A DNA stretch of 64,000 nt. Origin: Plotosus lineatus. Taxonomy: Eukaryota > Chordata > Actinopteri > Siluriformes > Plotosidae. Positions 10,640-20,856 of this stretch are shown piece by piece. The first letter of the stretch is position 1. Each line of letters starts with the position of its first letter. The stretch lies in NCBI GenBank assembly GCA_024760905.1, contig CM045734.1:37376064-37440063 (forward strand). The letters are read 5' to 3'. The notes below the pieces were generated by a model that was given only the letters and a program-made list of their open reading frames with translations, had not been told where the DNA came from and did no database searches. The position numbers and the translations under genes are program-made.

Positions 10640-11873
10640 AAAAAAAGTTATTTATATATTGAAGCCAATCAAGTGCTAATGGGGTCAGACCTAATTTGCA
10701 AAGTAGTTAAAGGAAAAAAGTCTAAGTAATGGCTTCTAAATAATAAATTTAATGTTAGAAAGTGTCCTGATTTTACACTGATGGTTTGAGCAATGCAGTT
10801 CATAGTACAAAAGAAGCGAGTCTGTCTTTAAGACTTTTATAATTGATCCATATCATTAACTAATATTATTCACAGTGTGGGCAAAACCAAATCACATTTT
10901 TTTTGCCATGGCAGATCAGCTAATGCTTAAAAGGAGTGCTCTGCAGGATTTTACTGTAGTTATTGCAATTATTTTGCAGGAGCATTAGGGCGTGTTTTTC
11001 AAGGCGTATTGATTTTTTTCCAGGAATTTGAAGTGACTCTCTTTCCCAAAGCTTTCAGAGGTTCCCAAGCAAAACTTTACAAAATCAATACAAAGTTGAG
11101 AAATACAAGCAGCATTTAGAGGGATAAAATATTTACAGCCTGGTATTGCACACTGTAAAAGGTTTGAATCTGAGACGTAATGAAATCTTCACGGCAGCCA
11201 GCAAATTAGGCACATAACCACTCCATCTGAATGAAAAGATGGAATATCTAATGGAATGATATTCTGGTGACTATTGCCTGTGCAAGTCAGTCTATCAGTA
11301 CTTTGAACAGGTGAAAAAAAGCCAATTTCTATCATGTGTTATGTTTGTAGGACATAATAGCGAGTGTGCACACAAATATTCATCTGTTCACAAATACAGA
11401 CGCTCCTGATTCATGTTGACATGGTTGCATTACATACAGTTGCCGCACTTTAATGCTGTAAATCTGTCTTTCGACCACATCCCAATGGCGCTATTCTGTA
11501 GCATTGCCCTTCTGAGTACACTAGAGGTCAATGATTCCCTTGCCGTGTTCGCAAAATCCTTTTAAAATGATTTGTAGCTTGGCACGTAACACTTTGTGAC
11601 CATGCACATTATCATGCTACAAGTAGCTATTACAAGAGGTGACCATAAAGGGATGCACTTCTCAGAAGATTAAGAGTTTCTGAAATAATCAAATGAGCCC
11701 ATCTGGCAACAGTAACCATACCACAGTTAACATCACTGAAATAAGATTTTTCCAATTATGATGCCAGATGCTTTTAAGGCACTTCACTGCTGCCACATGA
11801 AATCATATGTGCTAAAGAAGAACGTTTCACAAAACTGAACAGTGGAAGGGTTTCCCAGGCTGCATGATACATG
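10640..11873. other. Repeat-poor block, nothing recognised
   Basis: About 1.2 kb of apparently single-copy sequence with no microsatellite, SINE or transposon recognised by eye and no supported ORF. Confidence 0.45.
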
Positions 11874-12267
11874 TACAGGGATCCCTCACTATTTCGCGCT
11901 TCAATTCATGTGGCTTCAGTGCATCGCGTTTTTTTTTTTTTTTTATATTCATTGAATTAAAAAATAAGGAAATTAAGGAAGAATGGGGGAAAAGTTAAGG
12001 AAAATGCCACAAAGCAAAGCCAATTGTGCAAAAAAAAAAAAAAAAACCCCACAAACAAACACAAACAAAAAACAACCCAACCCCCCTACTTACATTTTTA
12101 TGTAAGGTGCACATTTGAGTGCGTGCACTCGCATCTGTATGTGTGTTTATTTATATTTTATTTATATCTTATGCATTATTTTTGACTGTTAATTGTTATT
12201 ATAAGCATTTATAGTATTGAATATGTATTTATTGATATTATATACACATATACATATACGGCAGTGG

Positions 12268-12285
12268 TGATATATATATATACAT

Positions 12286-12314
<29 letters not shown>
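12268..12314. repeat. AT/CATA tandem repeat
   Basis: Tetranucleotide CATA repeats adjoining the left end of the nested element. Confidence 0.9.
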
Positions 12315-12316
<2 letters not shown>

Positions 12317-12640
12317 GTAGGCCCTCAACATTCGCGGGGGTTCGGTTCCGGGCCCTCCCGTGAATCGAGATAGTCCGCGAGTTCTGTACCTGGATGTAAA
12401 ACCCCATGTATCACGTCACATGCGCGAATCAGCAGCCGGAAGTAAAATACTGTGTATCTATTACATGCGCTAAAATATGCTTCTTAAACACATTCTATAG
12501 ACAGTCTTACTCATTAATACAGTATTAATGTAGTAAAATGTAGTAATGATTAAGAAAAACTTTTCAATTTTTACTCTTATTTTTATTAATGATAAAATGT
12601 AAACATTACACAGCATATACTGTTGTAAAGCACTCATATT

Positions 12641-13045
12641 AAATACTTTTTCAATTATTATTCCAGTACAGTACCTGAGTTAATTCTGAGAATGTTTGTG
12701 CGTGAGATGTTATGTTCTGTAGCATGTTTAACAAATGATACCAAAAGGATAAACTTTATTACGCTTCATGTCCTTTTACATTGAACTTGATGTGACGTCT
12801 TGGAGTGATGTCTCTAAGATGGCGCTGCCTAGAGGGTGAAGTCGCGGAGTTCTCAGAGTCAAATTGTTTCAATGTTCGTTTTAATTTGTTTTATTTGTTC
12901 ATGTTTTGCACTATGCTCGTCTATGACCGGTCGACCCTACTACAGCTATAAGATCGGCGTCTTCTGAAGTTTAGCACCACCTTATCCTGAGCTAATATGC
13001 TATGGTAGCTCAATGCTAGCCGCACCCCGGCTAACAATTAGCCCA
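12641..13045 (+). repeat. Left arm of long inverted repeat
   Basis: Matches, as reverse complement, both 13,246-13,440 (partly) and about 13,441-14,003. Landmarks are TTCCAGTACAGTA at the outer edge, AAGATGGCGCTGCCTAGAGG, TTCATGTTTTGCACTATGCT, and GAGCTAATATGCTATGGTAG. Confidence 0.8.
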
Positions 13046-13232
13046 GGCGGGAAGGGGCCGAACGACGACTCCAGCACTTGGGATCGCACGGGATGAAGGC
13101 CGTGTAGCCGGCTGGTGCAATCGCCTTGTCGGGTGTACGCTCCTCGTGCCATGTTTCACAGAAACACAGCATGGACCAGTCCTGTAGATCCCTCTGCGCT
13201 GCAACCTGAGCATGAAGCTCATCCACCTTCAT
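13038..13232 (-). pseudogene. Non-LTR retrotransposon endonuclease fragment
   Basis: A 64-codon minus-strand frame containing KVDELHAQVAAQRDLQDWS, FCETWHEERTPD and AIAPAGYTAF resembles the N-terminal part of the apurinic-type endonuclease domain of fish LINEs, in which an ETW motif carries the metal-binding Glu. The fragment ends after about 60 residues. It is GC-rich compared with its surroundings and sits exactly in the spacer of the long inverted repeat. Neither the catalytic Asp/His motifs nor a reverse transcriptase follow, so it is non-functional. Confidence 0.65.
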
Positions 13233-13245
13233 TCGGCCTCTCCCC

Positions 13246-14003
13246 GCCTGGGCTTAGTGTTAGCTGGGGTGCGGCAAGCATTGAGCTACCATAGCATATT
13301 AGCTCAGAACTTGAGCGTGCTTAATTATATACACCCGAAGACACTCCGATCTCATAGCTATAGTAGGGTTGACCAGTCATAGACAAGTATAGTGCAAAAC
13401 ATGAACAAAAAAAATAAAACATTTAAAAAGAAACATGAATCCGAAAACTCCGCTTGGGCTAATTTTTAGCCGAGGTGCAACTAACACTGAGCTACCATAG
13501 CATATTAGCTCAGGATAGGAAGGTGCTAAACTTCAGAAGACTCCAATCTCATAGCTGTAGGAGAGTCGACCGGTCATAGATGAGCATAGTGCAAAACATG
13601 AACAAACAAAACAACAAATAAAACAAATTAAAGGAACAAAGAAACAATTTGACTTCTGAGAACTCCACGACGTCATCCTCTAGGCAGCGCCATCTTGGAG
13701 ACGTCACTTCAAGTTCAATGTAAAAGAACACAAAGCGTAATAAAGTTTCGTTTGATAACCATGCTACAGAACATAAAATCTCACGCACGAACATTAACTT
13801 AAATACTGTACTGGAATGAGATTTCCTTTTGGCTTTTTCCCTTTATCAGGGGTCACCACAGCGAATGATTCGCACGTTTGATTTGGCATAGATTTTTATG
13901 TCGGATGCTCTTCCTGACACAACCCTTTAAAAAGGGACAGAAACACTCTGACGGCTTAGCAGCCTACTGATACTGTACTGGAATAATAATTGAAAAAGAC
14001 TTT
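13246..14003 (-). repeat. Right arm of long inverted repeat, duplicated inner part
   Basis: Two tandem stretches, each the reverse complement of part of the left arm: 13,246-13,440 and 13,441-14,003. Both contain AGCTACCATAGCATATTAGC and GTGCAAAACATGAACAAA. The outer one also carries CTAGGCAGCGCCATCTTGG. Confidence 0.8.
13818..13969 (-). mobile_element. 152-bp retroposed insert with 15-bp target duplication
   Basis: The flanks ATACTGTACTGGAAT at 13,803-13,817 and 13,970-13,984 are identical. The left arm of the palindrome lacks this insert, so it entered later. On the minus strand the insert ends GCTGTGGTGACCCCTGATAA...AAAGCCAAAAGGAAA, resembling the LINE family 1 tail, so it is a short LINE-end or LINE-tailed SINE insertion. 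Confidence 0.85.
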
Positions 14004-14327
14004 ATTATACATACAATAGTTCAGAGGAAACTGTCGTTTCTTCAGGAGAAAGTCTTATTTCTTCAGAAGAGACATCTAACGTTTTCTATCGCTTAGCCAG
14101 AGAAGACGCGTTTGAGTGGTATCATAGAGCTTAACTGGTAATTAAAACACACAAAAAAGAGGCTCATTGACAACTTGTGCGTGAATGAGGAAAAGGGGGC
14201 GTTACAGCATCTCAACCAATCAGCAGGAAGGAAGACAGCCATTGGCTGAATTTGAGTGACGTGTCCCTTGCTCGGCAGTCCGCGAATACTCAAACAGTGA
14301 GTGCAAAACGGTGAATACGCAAGGGCC

Positions 14328-14332
<5 letters not shown>

Positions 14333-14406
<74 letters not shown>
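14333..14406. repeat. (GT)n-(TA)n-(CA)n compound microsatellite
   Basis: Near-palindromic dinucleotide tracts between the nested element and the resumed T1 element. Confidence 0.95.
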
Positions 14407-14409
<3 letters not shown>

Positions 14410-14557
14410 ACATATACTTCAGTCAGGGGGAGTTGATCCTACTTCACGGAATTCGGTGGTGGTCTCGGTCTCAATTAACCACGGAAAGTGAGGGATCCCT
14501 GTATACAGATAAACTCATCGATTTGTTTCATAGTAGCACATAAACAAGTATACCACA

Positions 14558-14561
<4 letters not shown>

Positions 14562-14612
<51 letters not shown>
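14562..14612. repeat. (CA)n microsatellite
   Basis: About 25 CA units. Confidence 0.95.
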
Positions 14613-14614
<2 letters not shown>

Positions 14615-15336
14615 CACTCCCCATGACCTTCTCTTCATACCCCTATCCCCCACCTGCCCGACCTTCCAGAAATAGAAAATGAAAATAAAAAGAGATACTG
14701 CTGCCTGAAGTCCTTGGAATACTCAGTTTTAGCCGTTTTAAGACAACAGCTAAAAGTATGCCGCCTTCTGATTAATCTCAGGACACCAACACATTTAGGG
14801 CACAGCAAATAAACACTGGGAAGATGATTTATTCTGCATAAGAATCATGATTAGACTTAGAGAAAGATCATACAGGGTTATGGTACAAAGGAAAAAAGAA
14901 TATTTGAATATCCTCAATCTTAAGATGAGTGAAAACCCATCTTCAACCATTCATAATTAATCCAACTCCAAAAACCATGGCCTACCATGAGAGCTATAAA
15001 AATGGTACTGAATAATGCATACCGAGTCATAATTAAGGTACAATTTTAAAATCCCTCAGGGTACGTTCCTCATTATTCATGCTAAAAGGAAATGTGGAAC
15101 CTGCACTACTTCTTCACTATCAGAGCAGATATATTTATCTGTCACCCTCTCAGAGGTGAATAATGCCTTATAGCTCATTCAGCCATGAACGCCTGTGTTT
15201 AGATTTTATTTGGCAGAGGGATTCCTCTTTTTAGTAAAACAGAAATGACTGTGTCTCCTCAGTCTGAGAACCACACAGGCATTGAGTGGAAGAGTGCTGA
15301 CAGGGGGAACAAATTAGAAATTAATTACTGCATGTA
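14615..15336. other. Repeat-poor block, nothing recognised
   Basis: About 700 bp with no repeat family and no supported ORF. Confidence 0.45.
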
Positions 15337-15777
15337 CAGACGCTCCCCGACTTACGTTTTTAATTGGTTCCGGATGGCCGAACGCAAGTTGAAAGTGAAC
15401 GCAAGTTGTTACAGTGACGTATGACATATGACGCTCATACTGTACTATATATCCATAAATACCATTACCGTATCTCATAAAACACCCCTAAATCAATTAT
15501 TATAAACATAACATTGTAAAATAATATTAAATATATCAAATAATATCAACAATAATTTCAAATAAGTCACTTATTTATACGAAGTCACTTTACATGAAGC
15601 TTAAAACAGTCAATTAACGCTTACAATATGTGAGGCACTCAATACCGAAAGTAGTGTACTTGCTGTGGGTTAGACAGACTTCCGGTCTCTCAAGTGCACA
15701 AAGGTGCCATTGAACTTGTTTAAAACACAGCCTGCACTGATGTAAATCCCAGCAATGCAGAAAGTTATTTCTTTTGT

Positions 15778-15925
15778 GCAAGTAAGTAAGTAAACTTTAT
15801 TCAAGAGATGCATACAAAGAACAAGTACAAATCCTAATGAATATTAATATAAAAATAAGTATACAGTCTTAGGATTCTGCTAAAAGATAATAAATGTATG
15901 TGATTGTTCTGTAATTTGTGCATTT
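15778..15925. mobile_element. Insertion inside T2 element, probably SINE-like
   Basis: Begins with AAGTAAGTAAGTAAACTTTA, a tail-like short tandem repeat, and is absent from the other T2 copy. Possible flanking repeats are TTGTGCA on both sides. The family is not recognised. Confidence 0.4.
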
Positions 15926-16160
15926 GGGTTTTCATTTTACAACTCTCTTTCCTTAACTGAGTATGCATGGTAGATTGTGCCGATCTGAGCAGATGGTTAA
16001 TTCATCTCTGTGTATGAGACTTGCACCCATGCTAGTAGGCTTACGCTTCTGACCAACCATATTTGCTTTGGGTTACAAAAGTCCACAAAACAGTGTAAAC
16101 ACAAAGATCACAGAGACGACATCTTAACACAAGGGTAACACGCTATATAACTGAGATATG

Positions 16161-16167
<7 letters not shown>

Positions 16168-16250
<83 letters not shown>
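16168..16250. repeat. (TA)n-(CA)n microsatellite
   Basis: About 14 TA units followed by about 28 CA units. Confidence 0.95.
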
Positions 16251-16253
<3 letters not shown>

Positions 16254-16535
16254 AGTCCGTAGTTTGTAGACAACGAATGCAGCATCATTGCATCATTATG
16301 TCAGCGTACTACGTAGGCACGTCTAAACTCAAATTTGACTTTGTTTTGGGAGAAAAAAAACGTAAAATCAAAAAAACGTAAAATCAAAAAAACGTAAAAT
16401 GGATGAACGCAAGTCAAGGAGCGTAAAATAAATTGTGCCTCATACACACACGTACATACACACACTTGTTTAGTAACTATGTTTCCTCCTCTGCTGAATA
16501 CCAAACTTTACTATTTACTATTAACTTTACTACTA

Positions 16536-17007
16536 CAGTGATCCCTCGCTACATTGTGATTCAGTTTCTGCGGTTCCAGTGCATCGCGGGTTTTACAGAA
16601 ATATTCATTGAAAAATAAAAAAATAAGGAAATTAAGGAAAAATAGGGGGAAAAGTTAAGGAAAATGCAGCAAAACAAGGCCAATAATTGAAAAAAAACAC
16701 AAACAAAGAAAAACAAAAAACAACCCAACAAAACTACTTCGATTTTTATGTGAGGTGCGCATCCGAGTGTGTGCACGTGCCTCTGTATGTGTGTGTGTTT
16801 ATATTTTATTTACATCTTATGCATTATTTTTGAATGTTTAATTGTTATTATAAGCATTTATAGCCTTGAATATGTATTTATTGATATTATGTACACATAT
16901 ACATGTACATATACGTCAGTCAGGGGGGTCGATCCTATGCTGCGGTAATCGGCGGTTGCGGGGGGGGATCTCGGTCCCCATTCATCGCGGAAAGTGAGGG
17001 ATGCCTG
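16536..17007 (+). mobile_element. Tigger-like MITE (group T1), complete copy
   Basis: Begins CAGTGATCCCTCGCTACATT after TA (16,534-16,535). It ends AAAGTGAGGGATGCCTG before TA (17,008-17,009). At 472 bp it is the most complete T1 copy. The inner right part reads TCAGTCAGGGGGGTCGATCC. It carries no transposase. Confidence 0.85.
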
Positions 17008-17453
17008 TAATTATATTATAACGACATTTAAAATACTCAAACATGCACACATACACAAAAACAGACGCATCTACCAATGTGTTTAAATTTGGAGCCGTCT
17101 ACCTTTCCTCAACATATGGTAGCTTTCACTACTGGCTAGCTATTGACCTGAGAGTTCAGCGGTTTCTGACACTTCCTCAATTCATGTCATTATTTTCTTG
17201 CAAAATAAAATATCTGAAATCTTTTCAGGGCTGAATTTGGACACGATTTTTACCCTTTAGTTTATTGGTTGTAAAAGGCATGATCATTGTGACAGCAGAA
17301 CATGAAGCTGTGTCAGGCTACAGGGAACTATAGAAAGCAAATCGTTCTTCTGCTGTATGCCTGTGTGAACCAAAACAATGAGCAAGTATGGCATCAGTAT
17401 GGCATGAGATAGCACGGCATCATGGGATCGCGACTACCAAACAAGCTACCAAT

Positions 17454-17872
17454 ATGGTGGAAATAAACCTTGATGTGGATGAGAACTGCACTATTGATAC
17501 ATTCAATTTATGGAAAATTCCCGACCTTCAAGCGTATTGTATACGTAGGGGTCTTCCCCGTTGTTCTTGCAAGCGTAAATATGAACTTGTTGCGCTTGCA
17601 TTTGCGGCGACGCTACAAAAGCTACCTCTAGTTTTGTCAAAGGCCGAGGAATCTAAACAAATCCAACATGAATATGCCAGCTTGTTGACATTTGAAGCGG
17701 ATGAGGAAAGCGTGACAATTCCCAACCCCTTGGGACATGAAGACGGCTGGGAGAAAGAAAATGAAGCCTTATCAAAGTGGCCCCCGTGTATGTATGCTGA
17801 CATAGCAGATTTTTTTGTCAATGAAGGACCAGGCACCCCGACTAACTCGACTTCGTAATGACTACAAAGAAG
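17454..17872 (+). pseudogene. SAP-like N-terminal exon of a transposon-borne gene
   Basis: The open frame runs 17,388-17,858. The Met at 17,454 (MVEINLDVDENC) is the likelier start. Residues about 10-50 from there (TFNLWKIPDLQAYCIRRGLP, then KRKYELVALAFAA) look like a SAP-type DNA-binding helix pair. The C-terminal part (LSKWPPCMYADIADFF) resembles, from memory, multicopy fish proteins with SAP, SWIM and YqaJ-exonuclease domains that travel with ISL2EU-type transposons. The frame ends prematurely (GTPTNSTS). In the next frame after the seven-T tract at 17,810-17,816 the text continues DQAPRLTRLRNDYKEGK, so a single-base slip in that tract probably broke the gene. SWIM and YqaJ parts are absent. 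It faces the THAP remnant at 18,089-18,283. Confidence 0.55.
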
Positions 17873-18088
17873 GTAAATACAAGTTTGACAGCTGTCACTG
17901 AGTGATCTGACAGCTCTTGTTTGTCTATTTTACAAATTAACATAACATTAATTTTCAAGGTCTAAGTCTATGATATGTAATGATTACGGCATTGGTGATT
18001 TTTATGGTAATTTAACAGTTAAATAAAAGGTAATATAGTCTATAGGGTCTATGAATTCGAATAAAGAACATTTTAATTATGAACTTAC

Positions 18089-18283
18089 TGCTTTAATCCA
18101 ACGTTTGCGTCCCTCCGGATCCTTCAGCTTGGTAGGGAAGGTAAATAATGTGAATGGCGGTGGACATGTACACGCATTAGTCCCAAATTTGCAGGCATGT
18201 ATACTGCAAATTTCCCTTTTCCAACACTCAAGATGATAAATGCCGTTCCCACAGTTCATTACAGCACAATGCGCACATGGCAT
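18089..18283 (-). pseudogene. THAP-domain exon remnant
   Basis: The minus-strand frame (Met at 18,283) contains the THAP zinc-finger start: CSIHAC with two zinc-ligand cysteines, then CPPPFTLFTFPTKL, then DPEGRKRWIKA with the conserved Trp. The exon ends at 18,089 with a canonical GTAAGT donor directly after. The later C-x2-H ligands would be in a downstream exon, which is missing from the 220 bp before the opposing SAP-like remnant. THAP fingers bind DNA and are found at the N-terminus of several DNA transposases as well as host proteins. A match to a fish ISL2EU-type transposase is inferred from the neighbour. A host THAP gene fragment is the alternative. Confidence 0.65.
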
Positions 18284-18467
18284 ATCGATAATTTAAGGCT
18301 TAAGGCAGGCTTTAAGCGGCAGTTGTTTACTGGATGTTTACAGGACGTGTTTACATACAAAAGCAAGTGGCTACAAGAAAGTTTGGCAGCAGTTACCCTT
18401 GGACCAGATGTTGGGTCACGTTCCCCGCACATGCACAGTCGTAATGCGAATTTAGTCTATTAAGGAG

Positions 18468-18765
18468 CAACACAGTAATGTAGTAGTTGGCATGTTTTTC
18501 TCACAGCAAGAAGGTCCTGCGCTTAAGTTCTGGGCTTGGCATGAGTATCTCTGTGGAGTTTGCATGATCTTGTGTGGGATTCCGCAGGGTATTTGGTTCT
18601 CTGCCACAGTCCAAAGACATCAACATTAGGTTAAATGGCTGTCCCAAAATCACCCCGATGTGTACATGAAAATGGTTGTGTGTATATTACCCAGCAATGA
18701 TCTGGAAAGCTGCTCATGGTGTACCCCAACCTTTTAACCACAACAGAAAGAACCCAAGGACCTGA
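18468..18765 (+). mobile_element. SINE family C, degenerate
   Basis: Head GGAGCAACACAGTAATGTAG, body CTCTGTGGAGTTTGCATG and CCACAGTCCAAAGACATC, and late GAAAATGGTTGTGTGTATAT. The tail is missing or decayed. Confidence 0.7.
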
Positions 18766-19300
18766 ACCTGGACGCTATAAGCTTCACTGCATTTAACTGT
18801 CCTCAATTAGTAACTTTAATGTGAAATCCAGTGGCCTTTGGGTATTATAATATTCTCCTAAAATTGTTGGGATGCACCATTCTCATCTTAATCTCCACGC
18901 TTATGAGAAGTCAACTCTTGTCTACACCTGACATTTCTATACAGGTTATGATAAAATGGGAGACAATTTGCTTTTTCACCAACAACACTGTAATTTTGAA
19001 GCTACTGGGGTTTGCAGTATTAGCCATGTTCTGTCAGAAAAAGAGCCTTGACACACAAGCAACCAGAAATGACTCATGCTCCGATCAGGAGGGACTCAGC
19101 GTAGCTGCTGCTAAACCTGAGGGATGAGGGAATAAGACAAGTAGAAAATGCACAGTTACCCCAACTGACCTGCCTGATGGATATGGGGATTAGAAGCTGT
19201 AATCCAACATATTGTATTACGTAGATTTAATCTACATATATGAAATACACATTGTTCTAGAAAGACTAGAGATTATTAATTATCTGACCAAGAGTACACG
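18766..19300. other. Unrecognised sequence
   Basis: A 98-codon frame at 18,831-19,127 (+) has no recognisable domain. Nothing else supported. Confidence 0.5.

Positions 19301-19361
<61 letters not shown>
19301..19361. repeat. (GA)n microsatellite
   Basis: About 30 uninterrupted GA units. Confidence 0.97.
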
Positions 19362-19362
<1 letters not shown>

Positions 19363-19436
19363 TTAAAAAGGTTTTGGAAAAATATATAGCATATTGGTGC
19401 AGACATGAGATGTGATGATTACTTTTCATATTAAGT

Positions 19437-20345
19437 CAGTGCTTCTCTATTATTTTCAGTGGCGCCCCCTCTAGGAAGAAAAAACACACACACACACACC
19501 CCCACCGCCCGCAAGCAACTGTAAATAGTAGTATTTGTCGATAAAATTATTAGTACACGTCTGCATAACATTGTATCTTTATTAACATTAAAAACAAAAA
19601 AGAAAGAAATATCGTTCAACTTACAATAAAAAAAAAACTTCATTAACATTGTTTTTTAATCTGTAATAGAAAAGATTTAAAGTTCACCAATGTGCCTGAA
19701 TTAAAACAAATACATCCTAATTTAAACTCATTCAACGTATGTATGCCTAAATATCTCCGTCTCTCTCCACTTTTCTCTTTTCGTTACGGTTAGAAAAATT
19801 TTCGTGTTGTTTCTTGAGGGGTTGTTTAATGCACTTCATATCGTTTGCTTGTGTGAAAAAAACGCTACACCATAGCTGGACAATGAGAGCGCCACTGCCA
19901 ACTACTGGAGTGGAGGTGCATTTACACTTAATTCTTGTACACTAGTCCAGAAAAGTATGTTCCCCAAGGTCATACGCACTACCCCCGGCAGCCACTACAG
20001 ACGAGTGTCAGTCAGTACGGAGTTGAACAGACGTAGATACATGCGTATCGCTGTAATTGTAAAACGTGGGTGAAGTGAAGACCTAGGTCGAAGGGCATGT
20101 TTTCATCTTCATAAACATTACAAAACATGGCTCAGTTGACTGCCAGTGGTACTGGGATGGAAAAAGTGTTCAACCAAAATCTTCAAAAGTACGGGAGCTT
20201 TTTAGTCTACACAATCCCCGAAAATGTGTTGAATTCAGGCTTTGTAAAAGTGAGATGGCTTTGGCATGGGAGCGCTACAGTGGCGCAGAAGCATCTTAAA
20301 AGAAAACATTGGAATTATTAGTGATGAGGAGGCCGGCACATTAGC
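19437..20345 (+). mobile_element. hAT-like element, left portion
   Basis: Starts CAGTGCTTCTCTATTATTTT, a hAT-style end recalled from fish genomes, then GGCGCCCCCTCTAGGAAGAA. A plus-strand frame (20,127-20,321) lies within. No matching right TIR is visible, so the extent is approximate. Confidence 0.45.
20127..20321 (+). pseudogene. Possible BED-type zinc-finger fragment
   Basis: A 64-codon frame ending GSATVAQKHLKRKHWNY. The pattern TVAQKHLKRKH resembles the end of a BED zinc finger (usually TTNMFKHLKRKH) found at the N-terminus of hAT transposases. The upstream Cys-x2-Cys pair expected of the finger is not present, so the domain is damaged or the match is spurious. A GTAAGT donor-like site follows at about 20,349. 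Confidence 0.35.
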
Positions 20346-20769
20346 AGGGTAAGTGACTATAGAATTGTACATTTATTCTGTTTGAAAGGGGAAAAAATAT
20401 ATATGTGATAGTTTATTACGAAAGCTCACAATGCGATGAATTGGCTCATTCTGCCGTTTCCGTACATTGAGAACTAACCTCGGCACCCGGCCTGGGCAGC
20501 TAATGTTGTATTAAGAGTAGTAATATGCAAGCGTGTTTACTTGTCACATGATTTAAAGTAGGTCCGACAAGTAAAGCTGGCAACTGTCATGTTCCTTGCA
20601 AGGTTGTTTAACCTTTACCAAATGCACGGGCAGAAATGTTGTACGATTGCGAAAGTTGTCTTTTATATTATCATAATGTATTACTCTGGAGATTGTGTAC
20701 TATTTTGGACCGGCAATTTGAAAACAAATGATCTATTTTTGAATGTAGGAATGGAAATTTAAAAATGTT

Positions 20770-20856
20770 TGTGCTCGTTCCGATTCATCAATCAATCGAA
20801 AAAAATAATTGATCAGTTCATCGATTATTAAAATAATCATTCATCCCAGCCCTAGT
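20770..20856. mobile_element. hAT-type right end
   Basis: The reverse complement starts CTAGGGCTGGGATGAATGAT and continues with ATCGATGAACTGATC, typical of the subterminal ATCGAT-rich ends of hAT elements. The left partner is not found with confidence. Confidence 0.5.

Larger units (their letters stand above)
12315..14332. mobile_element. 2-kb Tigger-like element with a palindromic core
   Basis: The left end TAGTAGGCCCTCAACATTCG and the reverse-complemented right end CAGTAGGCCCTTGCGTATTC are TIRs; TA precedes the left end. The core is an inverted repeat (left arm about 12,641-13,045; right arm about 13,246-14,003, with one partial duplication and one 152-bp insertion). The spacer holds a fragment of LINE endonuclease. 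Both arms contain AAGATGGCGCTGCCTAGAGG, reading inward on each side, which looks like a LINE 5' end present twice in opposite orientations. No Tigger transposase was recognised. Confidence 0.7.
11876..14501 (+). mobile_element. Tigger-like MITE (group T1) split by a nested element
   Basis: The left end CAGGGATCCCTCACTATTTC at 11,876 (preceded by TA) and the right end AGTGAGGGATCCCTG closing at 14,501 (followed by TA) belong to one element. The body matches the intact copy at 16,536-17,007: an AAATTAAGGAA-rich stretch, then TGTAAGGTGCACAT, then TTGATATTATATACACATAT. Between about 12,270 and 14,404 it is broken by AT/CATA repeats and the element at 12,315-14,332. Confidence 0.8.
15337..16425 (-). 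mobile_element. Tigger-like element (group T2), second copy
   Basis: Starts CAGACGCTCCCCGACTTACG after TA. The right end TGAACGCAAGTCAAGGAGCG is degraded. The interior runs opposite to the copy at 1,259-1,932: CTTACGCTTCTGACCAACCA here complements the putative transposase start there. An insertion with TAAGTAAGTAAACTTTATTC lies at about 15,778-15,925, and a TA/CA microsatellite at 16,168-16,250. Confidence 0.7.
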
